Shown: positions 19,537-28,519 of the stretch, in pieces
Layout: the number at the start of each line of letters is the position of its first letter
How positions within the stretch are numbered: position 1 is the stretch's first letter
From: Treponema sp.
GTDB taxonomy: Bacteria; Spirochaetota; Spirochaetia; Treponematales; Treponemataceae
Assembly (NCBI GenBank): GCA_022010055.1
Contig: CP091737.1
Span: 1,054,001-1,118,000, forward strand
DNA: 64,000 bases
Direction: 5' to 3'
Notes under the pieces: model-generated
Told to the model about the DNA's origin: nothing
The model's database searches: none
The model's input: only the letters and a program-made list of their open reading frames with translations
Program-made: the position numbers and the translations under genes

Positions 19537-20276
19537 AATATATGCGGAAAACGGAAAAATCAGCACAAAACCAAAAGCCTTGGGTTTTATAAAAACCGCT
19601 CTTCCCCGCCTGAAATTTTCTTCTGAAATTCTGTTGCTTACGCTCGGAACAAAGCCTTTTGAAAAGAGCCCGCTTTCCCACTTAAGGCCATTCGTATAAA
19701 TTTTCCGCCCTTTTCCAAAAACGTTCACAAACGAAAGATTATCCAAAAGCCTTAGGTTTTTCAAAAAATATCCGCAGTTTTTCCTTAAAAACGCGGCCTG
19801 CTGAAAGGCGCACAGCCATGCGTCCGGAGAAAATTCCGTGCGAAAAAAATTAACGTTGTTCAAAAGATGGTCAATCCGTCCGCCGTCTCCGCCGACCAAA
19901 GTCACAAAAGGCTTAAGTTTTTTTTCCGCCGCCTTTTTATACGCAAAACGCAGGGCAAGCTCAGTATCCGTAAAATCCTTATCCTTTTCAAAAGTTTCCA
20001 CCACGTTTTTTTCAAAGGATGCTAAAATTTCTTGTGAAGAAATGCTGTCAAAATCGCCAAGAATTTTCCGCGGTGAAAAATCATACCGGCCGTCAAAATA
20101 TTTTTTATACTCAAGGCAGGCGTCAAGCCCGGAATCCGCGGCTATGACATAATCGGGCGCGGCCCCTATGAATTCTTCCAGAAATTTTCAGTCGCCCCAG
20201 GCTCTGGATAAAGTCCGCCTGTAAAAACTACAATATGTATAGACTTTTGTTTATTTTGCAAAGTATAATTTCTCAT
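19525..20276 (-). CDS. thiN: Thiamin pyrophosphokinase (frameshifted)
   Basis: Transfers pyrophosphate from ATP to thiamin. About 250 residues once the frame is joined. The N-terminal Rossmann-like part has VVFTGGLYPEP, DYVIAADSGLDA and KILGDFDSIS. Then come DKDFTDTE, the metal- and substrate-binding signature, and GGDGGRIDHLLNN. The frame breaks at the T run 20185-20188 (plus); adding one A on the coding strand gives ATEKFLEEF. The start is taken as ATG 20276 (MRNYTLQNKQKS) with no Shine-Dalgarno. A TATATT ends 6 nt upstream of it, inside the leader of divergent cca. The annotated ends depend on the frame correction. Confidence 0.85.
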
Positions 20277-20288
20277 TGTAAAAATATA
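20264..20288. promoter_or_regulatory. Overlapping -10 boxes of divergent thiN and cca
   Basis: TATAAT at 20264-20269 (plus) would serve cca and lies inside the thiN 5' coding region. TATATT at 20283-20288 (minus) would serve thiN and lies in the cca leader. The start codons are only 14 bp apart. Clear -35 boxes are not seen, so both are moderate calls. Confidence 0.45.
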
Positions 20289-20290
20289 CC

Positions 20291-21685
20291 ATGAAAAAGA
20301 TAAAAATTCCTTTTGTATTGCAAAAATTAAATTCAGTCTTTGAAGAAAACGGCTACGAAGCCTATCTTGTGGGCGGAGCGGTGCGTGACGTCCTTATGGG
20401 AAAAAATCCGTCGGATTATGATGTGGCGACAAACGCAGAACCGCAGGAAGTAACAAGGATTTTCAAAAAAGTAATTCCAACAGGAATTGCGCATGGAACA
20501 GTAACCGTCCACTTTATGAAAAATGAAATTGAAGTCACTACATTCAGAACAGAAAGCGACTATTCAGACGGAAGACATCCTGACAACGTGGCGTTCACAA
20601 GAAACCTGAACGAAGACCTGAGCCGCAGGGACTTTACGATGAACGCGATAGCCGCCTCCCTAAAGGACGGAAAAATAACAGATCCTTACGACGGTCAGAA
20701 AGACATAAAGAACAAGATTATCAGGACAGTCGGAAATCCTTACGAACGTTTTCTGGAAGACGGACTAAGGCCAATCAGGGCAATCCGTTTTTCCGCAAAA
20801 CTGAATTTCAAGATTGAAAGCGAAACTTTAAAATCTATAAGCGCGCCAGAAATTATTGAAAAAACAAAAACCATCTCTCTGGAACGCTTCCGGGATGAGC
20901 TTCTAAAGCTGATGCAGGCGGAAAAACCTTCGGAGGGTTTAAAAATCATGGAAAAAACAGGAATTCTCGGTATTTTCATGCCAGAATTAATGCCATGCCG
21001 TGGCTGCATCCAGACAGATTTCCGTGGATTCCACGAATTTGATGTTCTTGACCACCTTTTTTATTCATGCGATGGCGCACCGAAAGAAAAAATCAACGTC
21101 CGCCTGGCAGCGCTCCTGCACGACACAGGTAAACCGGCGGCAAAAAAAATAGTTCCGACTCCGCAGGGAGAAACCGTAACATTTTACCGCCACGAGCAAT
21201 ATTCAGCAGAAATCGCCAGAAAACTGCTTTTCCGGCTGAAATTTTCAAACGCGGAAATCGACAACATCTGTCATCTTATAGAAAACCACATGTTCAATTA
21301 TGAACCACAATGGAAAGATTCCGCGGTAAGAAGATTCCTGGTGAAAGTAAAAGCCGAAAACGTCGAGGACCTTTTTGACCTTAGACTTGCGGACATTTAC
21401 GGAATGCGGAACACTCCGGTAAGACTGCATGACAGCCAGACCGCAAAACTTCTGCTTGAGTTTAAAGAACGAATTGAAAAGGAACAGCAAAAAAAATCGG
21501 CCCTCAGCCTGAAATCGCTTGCGGTAAACGGAAATGACCTTATGGAAGCAGGAATTCCCGGCGGCAAGGAACTTGGAATGATTCTTAATGAACTTTTTGA
21601 GACTGTCCTTGAAGACCCGGCTCAAAACGAAAAAGACACTCTCATGGCCATTGCAAAAAAAATATATGAAAACCGTAATTTATAG
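20291..21685 (+). CDS. cca: CCA-adding tRNA nucleotidyltransferase with HD domain
   Basis: 464 residues. The class II nucleotidyltransferase head has GGAVRD and DYDVAT (metal-binding acidic pair), then EVTTFRTESDY, SRRDFTMNAIA and DGLRPIRAIRFSAKL. An RNA-binding region follows, then an HD domain (RLAALLHDTGKP, RHEQYSAEIA). All four tRNAs in this window lack an encoded CCA, so CCA addition is needed. The 3' end overlaps the ATP-grasp gene by 20 bp. The leader is short and lacks a Shine-Dalgarno. Confidence 0.93.
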   Translation: MKKIKIPFVLQKLNSVFEENGYEAYLVGGAVRDVLMGKNPSDYDVATNAEPQEVTRIFKKVIPTGIAHGTVTVHFMKNEIEVTTFRTESDYSDGRHPDNVAFTRNLNEDLSRRDFTMNAIAASLKDGKITDPYDGQKDIKNKIIRTVGNPYERFLEDGLRPIRAIRFSAKLNFKIESETLKSISAPEIIEKTKTISLERFRDELLKLMQAEKPSEGLKIMEKTGILGIFMPELMPCRGCIQTDFRGFHEFDVLDHLFYSCDGAPKEKINVRLAALLHDTGKPAAKKIVPTPQGETVTFYRHEQYSAEIARKLLFRLKFSNAEIDNICHLIENHMFNYEPQWKDSAVRRFLVKVKAENVEDLFDLRLADIYGMRNTPVRLHDSQTAKLLLEFKERIEKEQQKKSALSLKSLAVNGNDLMEAGIPGGKELGMILNELFETVLEDPAQNEKDTLMAIAKKIYENRNL

Positions 21686-23012
21686 CACAAACACAAACGA
21701 ATTTGAAAAAAAAGATTTTATCATAGAACAATTACCAAGATGTGCAGAATATTTTAACAAATGTACACAAAAATATACATCGTCAGAAATTATATTAGCA
21801 CTAAAACAGCCTGGAACATTTCTTTTAGACCTGAATCTTGAAAAAGACTCAAAATATCCCGAAAACCTTAAAATTTATTTTCTAAAGGGAAAAAGCGCGG
21901 AAGAAATCGCGGAGGAAATAATCGGGTTAAAACCAGATTTAGCAGTACAGGCAACCCCGTGGATTGAGCCGCTCGACTGGCTTCCCCTGCAGGACTGCCT
22001 GATTGCGGAAATTCTTTCGGAAAAAGGAATAAAGACTTCAGGACACTCTGTAAAAACCGCGATGATTTGCTTTGACAAACGGCGTTCAAGGGATTTTCTT
22101 TTGGCAAATGGTTTTAATGCGGCTAAATCCGTTTATATTCATCATGAACTTTTCAGAATAGAACGGGGCCGGCCTGAAATAATCAATAATCCGTACCAAG
22201 AACTTGTTTTTAGCAGGATAAAAAAAATGCGGTTTCCGCTGATTATCAAGGATACTTTTGGACTAAGCTCTTTCGGAATGGATGTTGTAAAGACATTTCC
22301 CATGGCAAAAAACATCCTTACATCAAAAAAAAATTCGGGAGACAGGCTTGCGGAGGAATTTCTTGATGGTCCGCAATTCGGCACGGAAATCCATGGAACT
22401 CCAGGAAACTATACAATTTTTCCGCCGTTTATGTTTTCAACAAACCAGTATGGAATCACAAGCCCGAAGCAAAGCGTAAAAATCGGTCCTGTACTGAACG
22501 AAAAATATAACCTGAAGGAATTTTACAGGACAATGAACCTGCTTGCGGAAAAACTTGAGCTAAACGGAATCGCGCAGGTTGATCTGGTTTTCCACGAAAA
22601 AAAATGGTATGTAATTGAAATAAACCCAAGGCTTTCCGGACTTACACCGGCAATTTCATCAAGCGCTGGAAAATCAATTCCGGAACTGCTTCTTGACGCG
22701 GCTTCAGGAAGAAACGAAAAAAATCCCGAAATGAAATATGTTGCCGATATAAAATTTCCTGTGGTTTCTTCTGAAATGCAAAAAAAACTTTACGAGGCAG
22801 ACGGGGTTCTTTTTGTGCGGCAGATGCTGAACAAAAAAGCAAGGCAGCGCCGGGAAGAAGGTTTTTGCGAGGTTGTTCTCGGCGGAAGAAATTCCATTCA
22901 GGAACTCAAAGCCGACCTTGAAAATCTTAATAAAAATTTTCAGGAAATAATAGAGCCTTCTTTTTACAAAAAGGCCCTGGAAATGCTGAAAGAAATAAAT
23001 TCCGGGGCATAA
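21666..23012 (+). CDS. ATP-grasp ligase of D-Ala-D-Ala ligase type, substrate unknown
   Basis: About 448 residues from ATG 21666 (MKTVIYSTNTNEF). The longer open frame starts inside cca. The N-terminal part reads like a Ddl pre-ATP-grasp domain (DWLPLQDCLIAEILSEKGI, then FDKRRSRDFLLANGF). The ATP-grasp core has FPLIIKDTFGLSSFGMDVV and the Mg-binding signature IAQVDLVFHEKKWYVIEINP. A C-terminal extension is rich in K and E. It is longer than a true Ddl (about 300-370), and it is translationally linked to cca, not to wall genes. It could be a peptide or amino-acid ligase or a carboxylate-amine ligase. The product is not predictable from sequence alone. Confidence 0.75.
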   Translation: MKTVIYSTNTNEFEKKDFIIEQLPRCAEYFNKCTQKYTSSEIILALKQPGTFLLDLNLEKDSKYPENLKIYFLKGKSAEEIAEEIIGLKPDLAVQATPWIEPLDWLPLQDCLIAEILSEKGIKTSGHSVKTAMICFDKRRSRDFLLANGFNAAKSVYIHHELFRIERGRPEIINNPYQELVFSRIKKMRFPLIIKDTFGLSSFGMDVVKTFPMAKNILTSKKNSGDRLAEEFLDGPQFGTEIHGTPGNYTIFPPFMFSTNQYGITSPKQSVKIGPVLNEKYNLKEFYRTMNLLAEKLELNGIAQVDLVFHEKKWYVIEINPRLSGLTPAISSSAGKSIPELLLDAASGRNEKNPEMKYVADIKFPVVSSEMQKKLYEADGVLFVRQMLNKKARQRREEGFCEVVLGGRNSIQELKADLENLNKNFQEIIEPSFYKKALEMLKEINSGA

Positions 23013-23035
23013 ACGAATTCCTATGCAAGTGCCTG

Positions 23036-23277
23036 GAGAGCGTTCGTTCTAATAGCCCGAATGTCGAGTTTTTTACTGAATCCGTAAATTGAATGAGCGG
23101 GAAGAAAAAGAAAGCGGCAACCGAGCCATTCTGAGCGATAGCAAGCGATTTTGAAAAAAATCGCGCAGTCTGATACATTGTACGCTCAGCATGGCGAATT
23201 GACGCGCCTTTTTCTGGTAGCTTATTCAATTTTTGTGATGAATTTATAAAACTCGAAATTCGTTCTAATAATAAATG
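23036..23277. repeat. Large imperfect palindrome (MITE-like element B)
   Basis: A non-coding stretch between the ATP-grasp gene and the small gene at 23.3 kb. The left part (TAGCCCGAATGTCGAGTTTT, then ATTGAATGAGC and AGAAAAAG) is mirrored on the right as TAGAACGAATTTCGAGTTTT, ATTGAATAAGC and AGAAAAAG when read on the minus strand. Closer in, CCATTCTGAGCG pairs with CGCTCAGCATGG, and the middle has GCGATTTT ... AAAATCGC. The whole element can fold as one long hairpin. A solo fragment of its end occurs at 31504-31528. Confidence 0.7.
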
Positions 23278-23288
23278 CCCCTTCCACA

Positions 23289-23510
23289 CTACAAAATCTC
23301 AAGCAGCTCACGAAAAAAATGATTTTCAATTTTCGCTTCGTTCATAATTTCTCCGAAAGAATAATAGCGCACAGGCTCATACAGGCGTCCAAGGGCAATA
23401 TACGCCCCCTTTTCATCTGTGCCGTACGTCATCGTGTAAAGTTTTCCTTTATACGTAAACTCAAATTCTTTCTTTGTTTCAATAAGCAAAATAAAATCAT
23501 CTTTTGTCAT
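23289..23510 (-). CDS. Small conserved-looking protein, 73 aa
   Basis: A 73-residue soluble protein (MTKDDFILLIETKKEFEFTY...), rich in F and Y with alternating beta strands and an acidic C-terminal helix. It lies 23 bp downstream of trpS on the same strand, so co-transcription is likely. Base usage is like the neighbours. I do not recognise a family. The fold suggested by the sequence (GKLYTMTYGTDEKGAYIALG) is a small beta sheet. The short length keeps the confidence moderate. Confidence 0.6.
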   Translation of the reverse strand: MTKDDFILLIETKKEFEFTYKGKLYTMTYGTDEKGAYIALGRLYEPVRYYSFGEIMNEAKIENHFFRELLEIL

Positions 23511-23533
23511 AGTAAGCCGTCCGGGCGATAAAT

Positions 23534-24612
23534 TTAAATTTCCATATTCATCGCGCTGCGGACTTCTTCAAGAGTTTTTTCTGCAATTATACGGGCGCGT
23601 TTTACTCCGTCAAACAAAACCTGCTGTATATAGGCAGGGTCTTTTTCAAGCTCGGCTCGTTTTTCCCTTAGAGGACGAAGAGTTTCATTCAACGCAACGG
23701 TAAGCTCATTTTTAAGCATTCCGCCGCCGCCTTCACCGATTCTTGCAGCGACTTCTTCAGGAGTTTCTTTTGTACAAAGGGAAATCAGCTGCAAAAGGTT
23801 TGCTACTTCAGGACGGTTCGCAGGATCATAAGTAATAAGCCTTTCACCGTCAGTCTTTGCTTTTTTTATAAGCCTTGCAGTCTCATCTTCAGAAGCGCAC
23901 AGCATAATTGCATTTCCGCGGCTCTTTGACATTTCTGAGTTCCATCAAGCCCCATTATGCTTGGAGTCTTTGAAAGAAGAACTTGCGGAAGAGGAAAAAC
24001 AGGTTCCCTGTCATGACAGAATTTTTTGTTAAATCTGTTGGCAATCGCACGCGCCATCTCCACATGAGGAAGCTGGTCTTTTCCAGCAGGAACAACGTTT
24101 CCCTTGCAGAAAAGAATGTCTACAGCCTGATGAACCGGATAGGTATACATTCCGGCATTGACATTTGTAAGTCCTGCCGCCTGAATTTCTTCCTTTACAG
24201 TAGGATTTCTGCTAAGCTCAGCATTAGAAACAAGAGTAAGGAACGGAATCATCAGCTGATTTGCCTCTGGAATATATGAATGAGGATAAATTATGACATC
24301 TTCGCCAGGTTCTATTCCTGCCGCAAGATAATCAATCACAAGCTGTTTTGTATTCTGACTTATTTCCTGGTATGCGTCGTGGTCTGTAAGAACCTGATAG
24401 TCCGCAATAAGAATCATAGTCGGAACGCCAAGCTTTGAAAGTCTTACGCGGTTCTGCAGAGAACCAAAATAATGCCCGATGTGAAGCCTTCCTGTCGGCC
24501 TGTCGCCTGTAAGAACTCTGTATTTTTTTGGATTTTTTACAATGTCTTCCTCAATTTTTCTGCTTGTTGCAAGCGCAGCCTCGTAAGTCGCGCTGTTAAT
24601 CGCATCTGCCAT
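23534..24612 (-). CDS. trpS: Tryptophanyl-tRNA synthetase (frameshifted)
   Basis: Class I synthetase that charges tRNA-Trp. Class I signatures are present: HIGHYFGSL near the N-terminus and, after correction, QKMSKSRGN. GLDGTQK just before the break and AGKDQLPHVEMARAIA are typical of TrpRS. The break is at the T run 23932-23934 (plus); one added A on the coding strand turns TQKCQRAA into TQKMSKSRGN. The total is about 358 residues, close to the normal size. Of the two adjacent ATGs the second is better spaced from AGAGGA. The small 73-aa gene follows. Confidence 0.95.
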
Positions 24613-24733
24613 CATTTCCTCTTTTTATCATTATAGAAGTGCTGGTTTTTCATTAATTCTGAAACAACCGCTTTTTGGGATTCGAATTTACCATCCTAAA
24701 AACTCAAAGATTATATTACTGAAAAAATCAGCA

Positions 24734-24763
24734 TTTAACAAGGCGAAAAAAAAACGCTAGAAT
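24734..24763 (+). promoter_or_regulatory. Sigma-70 promoter abutting the folC start
   Basis: TTTAAC (24734-24739), 18-nt spacer, TAGAAT (24758-24763). The -10 box ends 6 nt before ATG 24770 and there is no Shine-Dalgarno, so a leaderless mRNA is predicted. Confidence 0.6.
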
Positions 24764-24769
24764 AATCCT

Positions 24770-26119
24770 ATGGTTTTATCTGATTTCTACAAATGGCTTG
24801 ACAATTATCTTAATTTTGAAAAATCACAGACAAAGGGAATTTTCTGGCTTGAATCAATGCGTTTTTTATGCGGAAAACTTTCAAATCCCCAGGACAAAAT
24901 TCCATGTATCCATGTCGCAGGCTCAAAAGGAAAAGGAAGTTGCTCTGCAATGATTTCCAGCATACTGGAGGAAGCCGGCTATAAATGCGGAGTTTACGAA
25001 TCTCCCCACATTTCAGATTTCAGGGAAAGAATTGGAACTGCGCACAGTTTTTTTGAAGACACAATCTATGAAAAATCGGCGGATGAGCTTACTTCGCTCG
25101 TCGACTCCATTCCTGTATCTGAACTTCCGGGACAACGGCCGCTTACATGGTTTGAACTGGTCACCGCGTTCGGTTTTCTCTGCTTTAAAAATGCAGGGTG
25201 CGATTTTGTAGTCTACGAAACTGGTCTTGGAGGCAGGCTTGACTCAACGAATATTGTAAAGCCACTTGCAAGCGTTCTTATGCCGATTGAACTTGAGCAT
25301 ACGGAATTTCTTGGAGATACAGTTGAAAAAATCGCCTCAGAAAAAGCCGGAATAATAAAAAATGGAATTCCGGCGGTAATTGCGCCGCAAAACTATACCG
25401 AAGCCGACAGAGTTTTTTCCGAAAAATGCGCGGAAACCGGTTCAAAATGTATATTTGTTCAGGAAAAAATAAAAAAACTTTTATACAGATACAACAAGAA
25501 CGGAACTATGCGGGTGGAATTTACCCTTGCGGGAATAAATTCCGGCGGCTCAAATTCATGCGGAACAGATGCGGAAACGGAATTTTCATCAGATTTGCGT
25601 CTTTTGGGAAAAGTCCAGGCCTTCAACGCGGCGACAGCAGCGGCAGCGGTAAAGACAGCGCTTCCTGAAATTTCAGAAAAAACAATTGAAAAAGGGCTTT
25701 CCGCGGCATATTTACCAGGAAGGTTTGAAGTTTCAGAAAATATAGTTTTTGACGGCGCGCATACTGTAAAAAGCATTTCCAATACGCTTGAAACACTGGA
25801 TTCAGTTTTTCCGGATAAAAAAGCGCATCTTGTTTTTGCTTGCGCGGGAGACAAGGATATAAAAGACATTGTTCCTCTTTTTAAGGGAAAATTCAGTTCA
25901 ATAACATTTACAGAGCCGGAAACAGTAAGGCACTGTAATGCGCTAAAATCTGCGGAAATTGCAGAAGAAAACGGAATTTCTGTAAAAATTGAAAAAGATG
26001 TTGGACGCGCTATAAAAAACGCAGAAAAGGCTGCCGAAAATAAAGATATAGTTCTTATAGCAGGTTCATTTTACCTTGTTGCGGAAGCAAAAAAAATTCT
26101 ATCTGGACCAGTTAATTAA
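24770..26119 (+). CDS. folC: Folylpolyglutamate/dihydrofolate synthase FolC
   Basis: Mur-ligase-superfamily enzyme that adds glutamate to folates. 449 residues. The P-loop is HVAGSKGKGSCSA (around residues 43-55), the folate-binding region is YESPHISDFRERI, and GLGGRLDSTNIV and LEHTEFLGDTVEKIASEKAGI are classic FolC motifs. The C-terminal domain has PGRFEVSENIVFDGAH. It leads a probable folC-alr unit, and alr starts 12 nt after its stop. Confidence 0.95.
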   Translation: MVLSDFYKWLDNYLNFEKSQTKGIFWLESMRFLCGKLSNPQDKIPCIHVAGSKGKGSCSAMISSILEEAGYKCGVYESPHISDFRERIGTAHSFFEDTIYEKSADELTSLVDSIPVSELPGQRPLTWFELVTAFGFLCFKNAGCDFVVYETGLGGRLDSTNIVKPLASVLMPIELEHTEFLGDTVEKIASEKAGIIKNGIPAVIAPQNYTEADRVFSEKCAETGSKCIFVQEKIKKLLYRYNKNGTMRVEFTLAGINSGGSNSCGTDAETEFSSDLRLLGKVQAFNAATAAAAVKTALPEISEKTIEKGLSAAYLPGRFEVSENIVFDGAHTVKSISNTLETLDSVFPDKKAHLVFACAGDKDIKDIVPLFKGKFSSITFTEPETVRHCNALKSAEIAEENGISVKIEKDVGRAIKNAEKAAENKDIVLIAGSFYLVAEAKKILSGPVN

Positions 26120-26131
26120 CAAGAGGAAAAA

Positions 26132-27280
26132 ATGCGCTGTACAAAAGCAATAATATATTCAGAAAATCTAAGGCACAACATTGCCGAGATTAAAAAAAAC
26201 TTAAAAAAAGGCGTAAAACTATGCTGCGCCGTAAAGGCAAACGGATACGGAAACGATGCCGTAAACAGCGCAAGAATCGCAGAAGAAATGGGCGCGGAAT
26301 ATCTTGCGGTTGCAACTGTGCCTGAAGGAATTCAGCTGCGCAATGCCGGAATAAAAGCAGAACTTCTTCTGCTTTCGCCATGCTGCCCGGAAGAATTTGA
26401 AGAGCTTGTAGACAGCAGGATTACGCCGCTCGTCTTTGACTCTGAAATCATCCGGGAACTGAACACGATTGCAGGAGACATGACGGATGAAAAATACCCT
26501 GTTTTTCTTGCAGTCGATACAGGAATGGGAAGAATTGGATGTCTTCCGGAAGAAGCCGGAGAAATCGCCGCAGAAATTGACAAATGCCAGTCGTTAAAGC
26601 TTGCGGGAATAATAACCCATTTTGCAGAAAGCGATGGAATTTCCAGGAATGCCATAGAATATACAAAAAGACAGTTTGAACAGTTCAAGTCCGCAATTGA
26701 AAAGGTTGAAAAAGCCGGAATAAATCCCGGAATACGGACCTGCTCCGCCAGCGCGGCGGGAATCGCATTTCCAGAATACCAGATGGACATGGTTCGTCCC
26801 GGAATAATCCTTTACGGATATTACGCAGATGAAATCACAAAAGCCTACCTTGAATCAAAAAAAATAAAACTTGATCTAAAGCCTGTCATGCAGCTTGAAA
26901 CAAAGGTCGCGGCGATAAGGCATTTTATTCCGGGGCGCGCGGTTTCTTACGGCTGCACATGGATATGCGAAAATGAAACTGACATCGCGGTTCTGCCGGT
27001 TGGCTATGCGGACGGACTTTTACGAAGAAATTCACCGGGCCTGAAAGTTTCAATAAACGGAAAAGCCTATCCTGTAGTGGGAAGGATTTGCATGGATCAG
27101 TGCATGGTAGACATAGGAAATGGAAACCGTGAAATAAAACGCTGGGACAAAGCCATAATTTTCGGACCTAAGGACAAGGGCTCTCTGTTCGATGCGGACG
27201 ACATAGCAAGAGCAACAGGCACAATCAGCTATGAAATAATGACGTCAGTCTCAGACCGGGTGGAAAGGATAATTCTTTAA
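26132..27280 (+). CDS. alr: Alanine racemase
   Basis: PLP enzyme that interconverts L- and D-alanine for peptidoglycan. 382 residues. The PLP lysine lies in CCAVKANGYG near the N-terminus, the catalytic tyrosine in RAVSYGCTW, and the C-terminal domain has GRICMDQCMVDIG. The start ATG 26132 follows AAGAGGAAAA. It is close behind folC in the same direction. Confidence 0.96.
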   Translation: MRCTKAIIYSENLRHNIAEIKKNLKKGVKLCCAVKANGYGNDAVNSARIAEEMGAEYLAVATVPEGIQLRNAGIKAELLLLSPCCPEEFEELVDSRITPLVFDSEIIRELNTIAGDMTDEKYPVFLAVDTGMGRIGCLPEEAGEIAAEIDKCQSLKLAGIITHFAESDGISRNAIEYTKRQFEQFKSAIEKVEKAGINPGIRTCSASAAGIAFPEYQMDMVRPGIILYGYYADEITKAYLESKKIKLDLKPVMQLETKVAAIRHFIPGRAVSYGCTWICENETDIAVLPVGYADGLLRRNSPGLKVSINGKAYPVVGRICMDQCMVDIGNGNREIKRWDKAIIFGPKDKGSLFDADDIARATGTISYEIMTSVSDRVERIIL

Positions 27281-27426
27281 CAGGCCGAATTTCGGATTTG
27301 CAGGAAAAAACAGAAATCCGATGAAAGCCCGCGTGATTTTGTTCATTTTTATACAGAAATCGCGCTCCGGGCGCATATTTTATTCTTATGCGCAAGTAAA
27401 AAAACTCTTTAATTTCCTTTAATTTA

Positions 27427-27455
27427 TTGTGAAATTGAGCATTTTGCTATATAAT
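27427..27455 (+). promoter_or_regulatory. Sigma-70 promoter of the lipoprotein gene
   Basis: TTGTGA (27427-27432), 17-nt spacer, TATAAT (27450-27455). A GGAGG at 27478-27482 lies in the expected leader, so this promoter, unlike several others in the window, gives a normal leader. Confidence 0.7.
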
Positions 27456-27510
27456 TACACACATATTTAAAAAAATGGAGGAGCGCCACTTTTCCGTGGG
27501 AAAAAAAAAG

Positions 27511-28509
27511 ATGATAAAAGCAAAAATCACAAAACTAGTATTTATCGGAGCAGGATTTTCAATTCTTGCGTCCTGTGTAACAACAAAAGCAGTTGAAGAT
27601 ACTGAACCTGCGGCAATTATAGAGGAAGAGATTCCAGCCGTAGAAAAAATAAGAAAAGAACCTAAGCAAATCTCTGTGCAGAACACATCAAATCAGAAGG
27701 AAATCGCTTTCAAGGAACTTGTAGATTCCCTTGAGCTAAAAGTCGTTTCAAAACCTAAGACAGTCTATTCAAACAAAAATTTTGACACTCCGTATGTTGT
27801 TTCCGTAACAGGAAACGACGGACCTGTAAAAGACATCGACATAACGGTCTCATATCCTTCGGCAAGAACAAATGACACCATCACGTACAATAACATCCAG
27901 CTTAAGACTGATTCAGATGGAAAAATAACGTTCAAGCCGGAAAAAACCGGTTTTGCAGTAAAAGGAGAGGTAACCTTTTACCCTACACCTGTAAGTTCAA
28001 ATTCAAATATTGTCCAGGCTTCGTACAATGCGGCCGTAAAAGCTCCATATATCGTAAAATCAAGCTACGTGACATATCCGTATGGAATTCTCTACGTATA
28101 CGACTTCAATGAAAAAGGCCGGCCTACAACAAACAACTTTACACTTCTGCAAAGCCTAAGGAATGCAGGTGTCAGCGTAGGAAATTCACCTGTAAGCGAC
28201 ACCTCCTATTTCAACAAATCAGTTTCTGAGCTTTATGCGGCAAACCGCAATATTGTCGGAAATATGTACAACTTCCTTGTAATCGGTTCTTTCAAATATG
28301 CAGAGCCAGCCGTTGAAGACGCAGAAAAGTCAACCGCAACAGTAAAGCTTGCGGCAGACATCACGTGCGTTGACATGAAAAACGGAAATATCATCTACAA
28401 AACAGTTCTTGAAGAATCCGCGACAGACAAGACAAAATGGAACGCCGAACAGAAGTGCAGAAAATTACTGGCGGAAAAAGCAACAGACGCAATCATTTAT
28501 GGTATGTAA
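27511..28509 (+). CDS. Lipoprotein of unknown function
   Basis: About 332 residues from ATG 27511. The signal peptide is MIKAKITKLVFIGAGF with lipobox ILASC, so the mature N-terminus would be the lipidated Cys. A linker rich in E, P and K leads to a beta-rich region with an Ig/CNA-B-like pattern (PYVVSVTGNDGPVKDIDITV, then TDSDGKITFKPEKTGFA). A C-terminal alpha/beta domain has a GSFKYAEP block. The start is uncertain: GTG 27496 is 13 nt from GGAGG, and ATG 27475 overlaps that site and is less likely. thrC follows 10 nt downstream. The function is unknown. Confidence 0.78.
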   Translation: MIKAKITKLVFIGAGFSILASCVTTKAVEDTEPAAIIEEEIPAVEKIRKEPKQISVQNTSNQKEIAFKELVDSLELKVVSKPKTVYSNKNFDTPYVVSVTGNDGPVKDIDITVSYPSARTNDTITYNNIQLKTDSDGKITFKPEKTGFAVKGEVTFYPTPVSSNSNIVQASYNAAVKAPYIVKSSYVTYPYGILYVYDFNEKGRPTTNNFTLLQSLRNAGVSVGNSPVSDTSYFNKSVSELYAANRNIVGNMYNFLVIGSFKYAEPAVEDAEKSTATVKLAADITCVDMKNGNIIYKTVLEESATDKTKWNAEQKCRKLLAEKATDAIIYGM

Positions 28510-28519
28510 GGATATAAAA

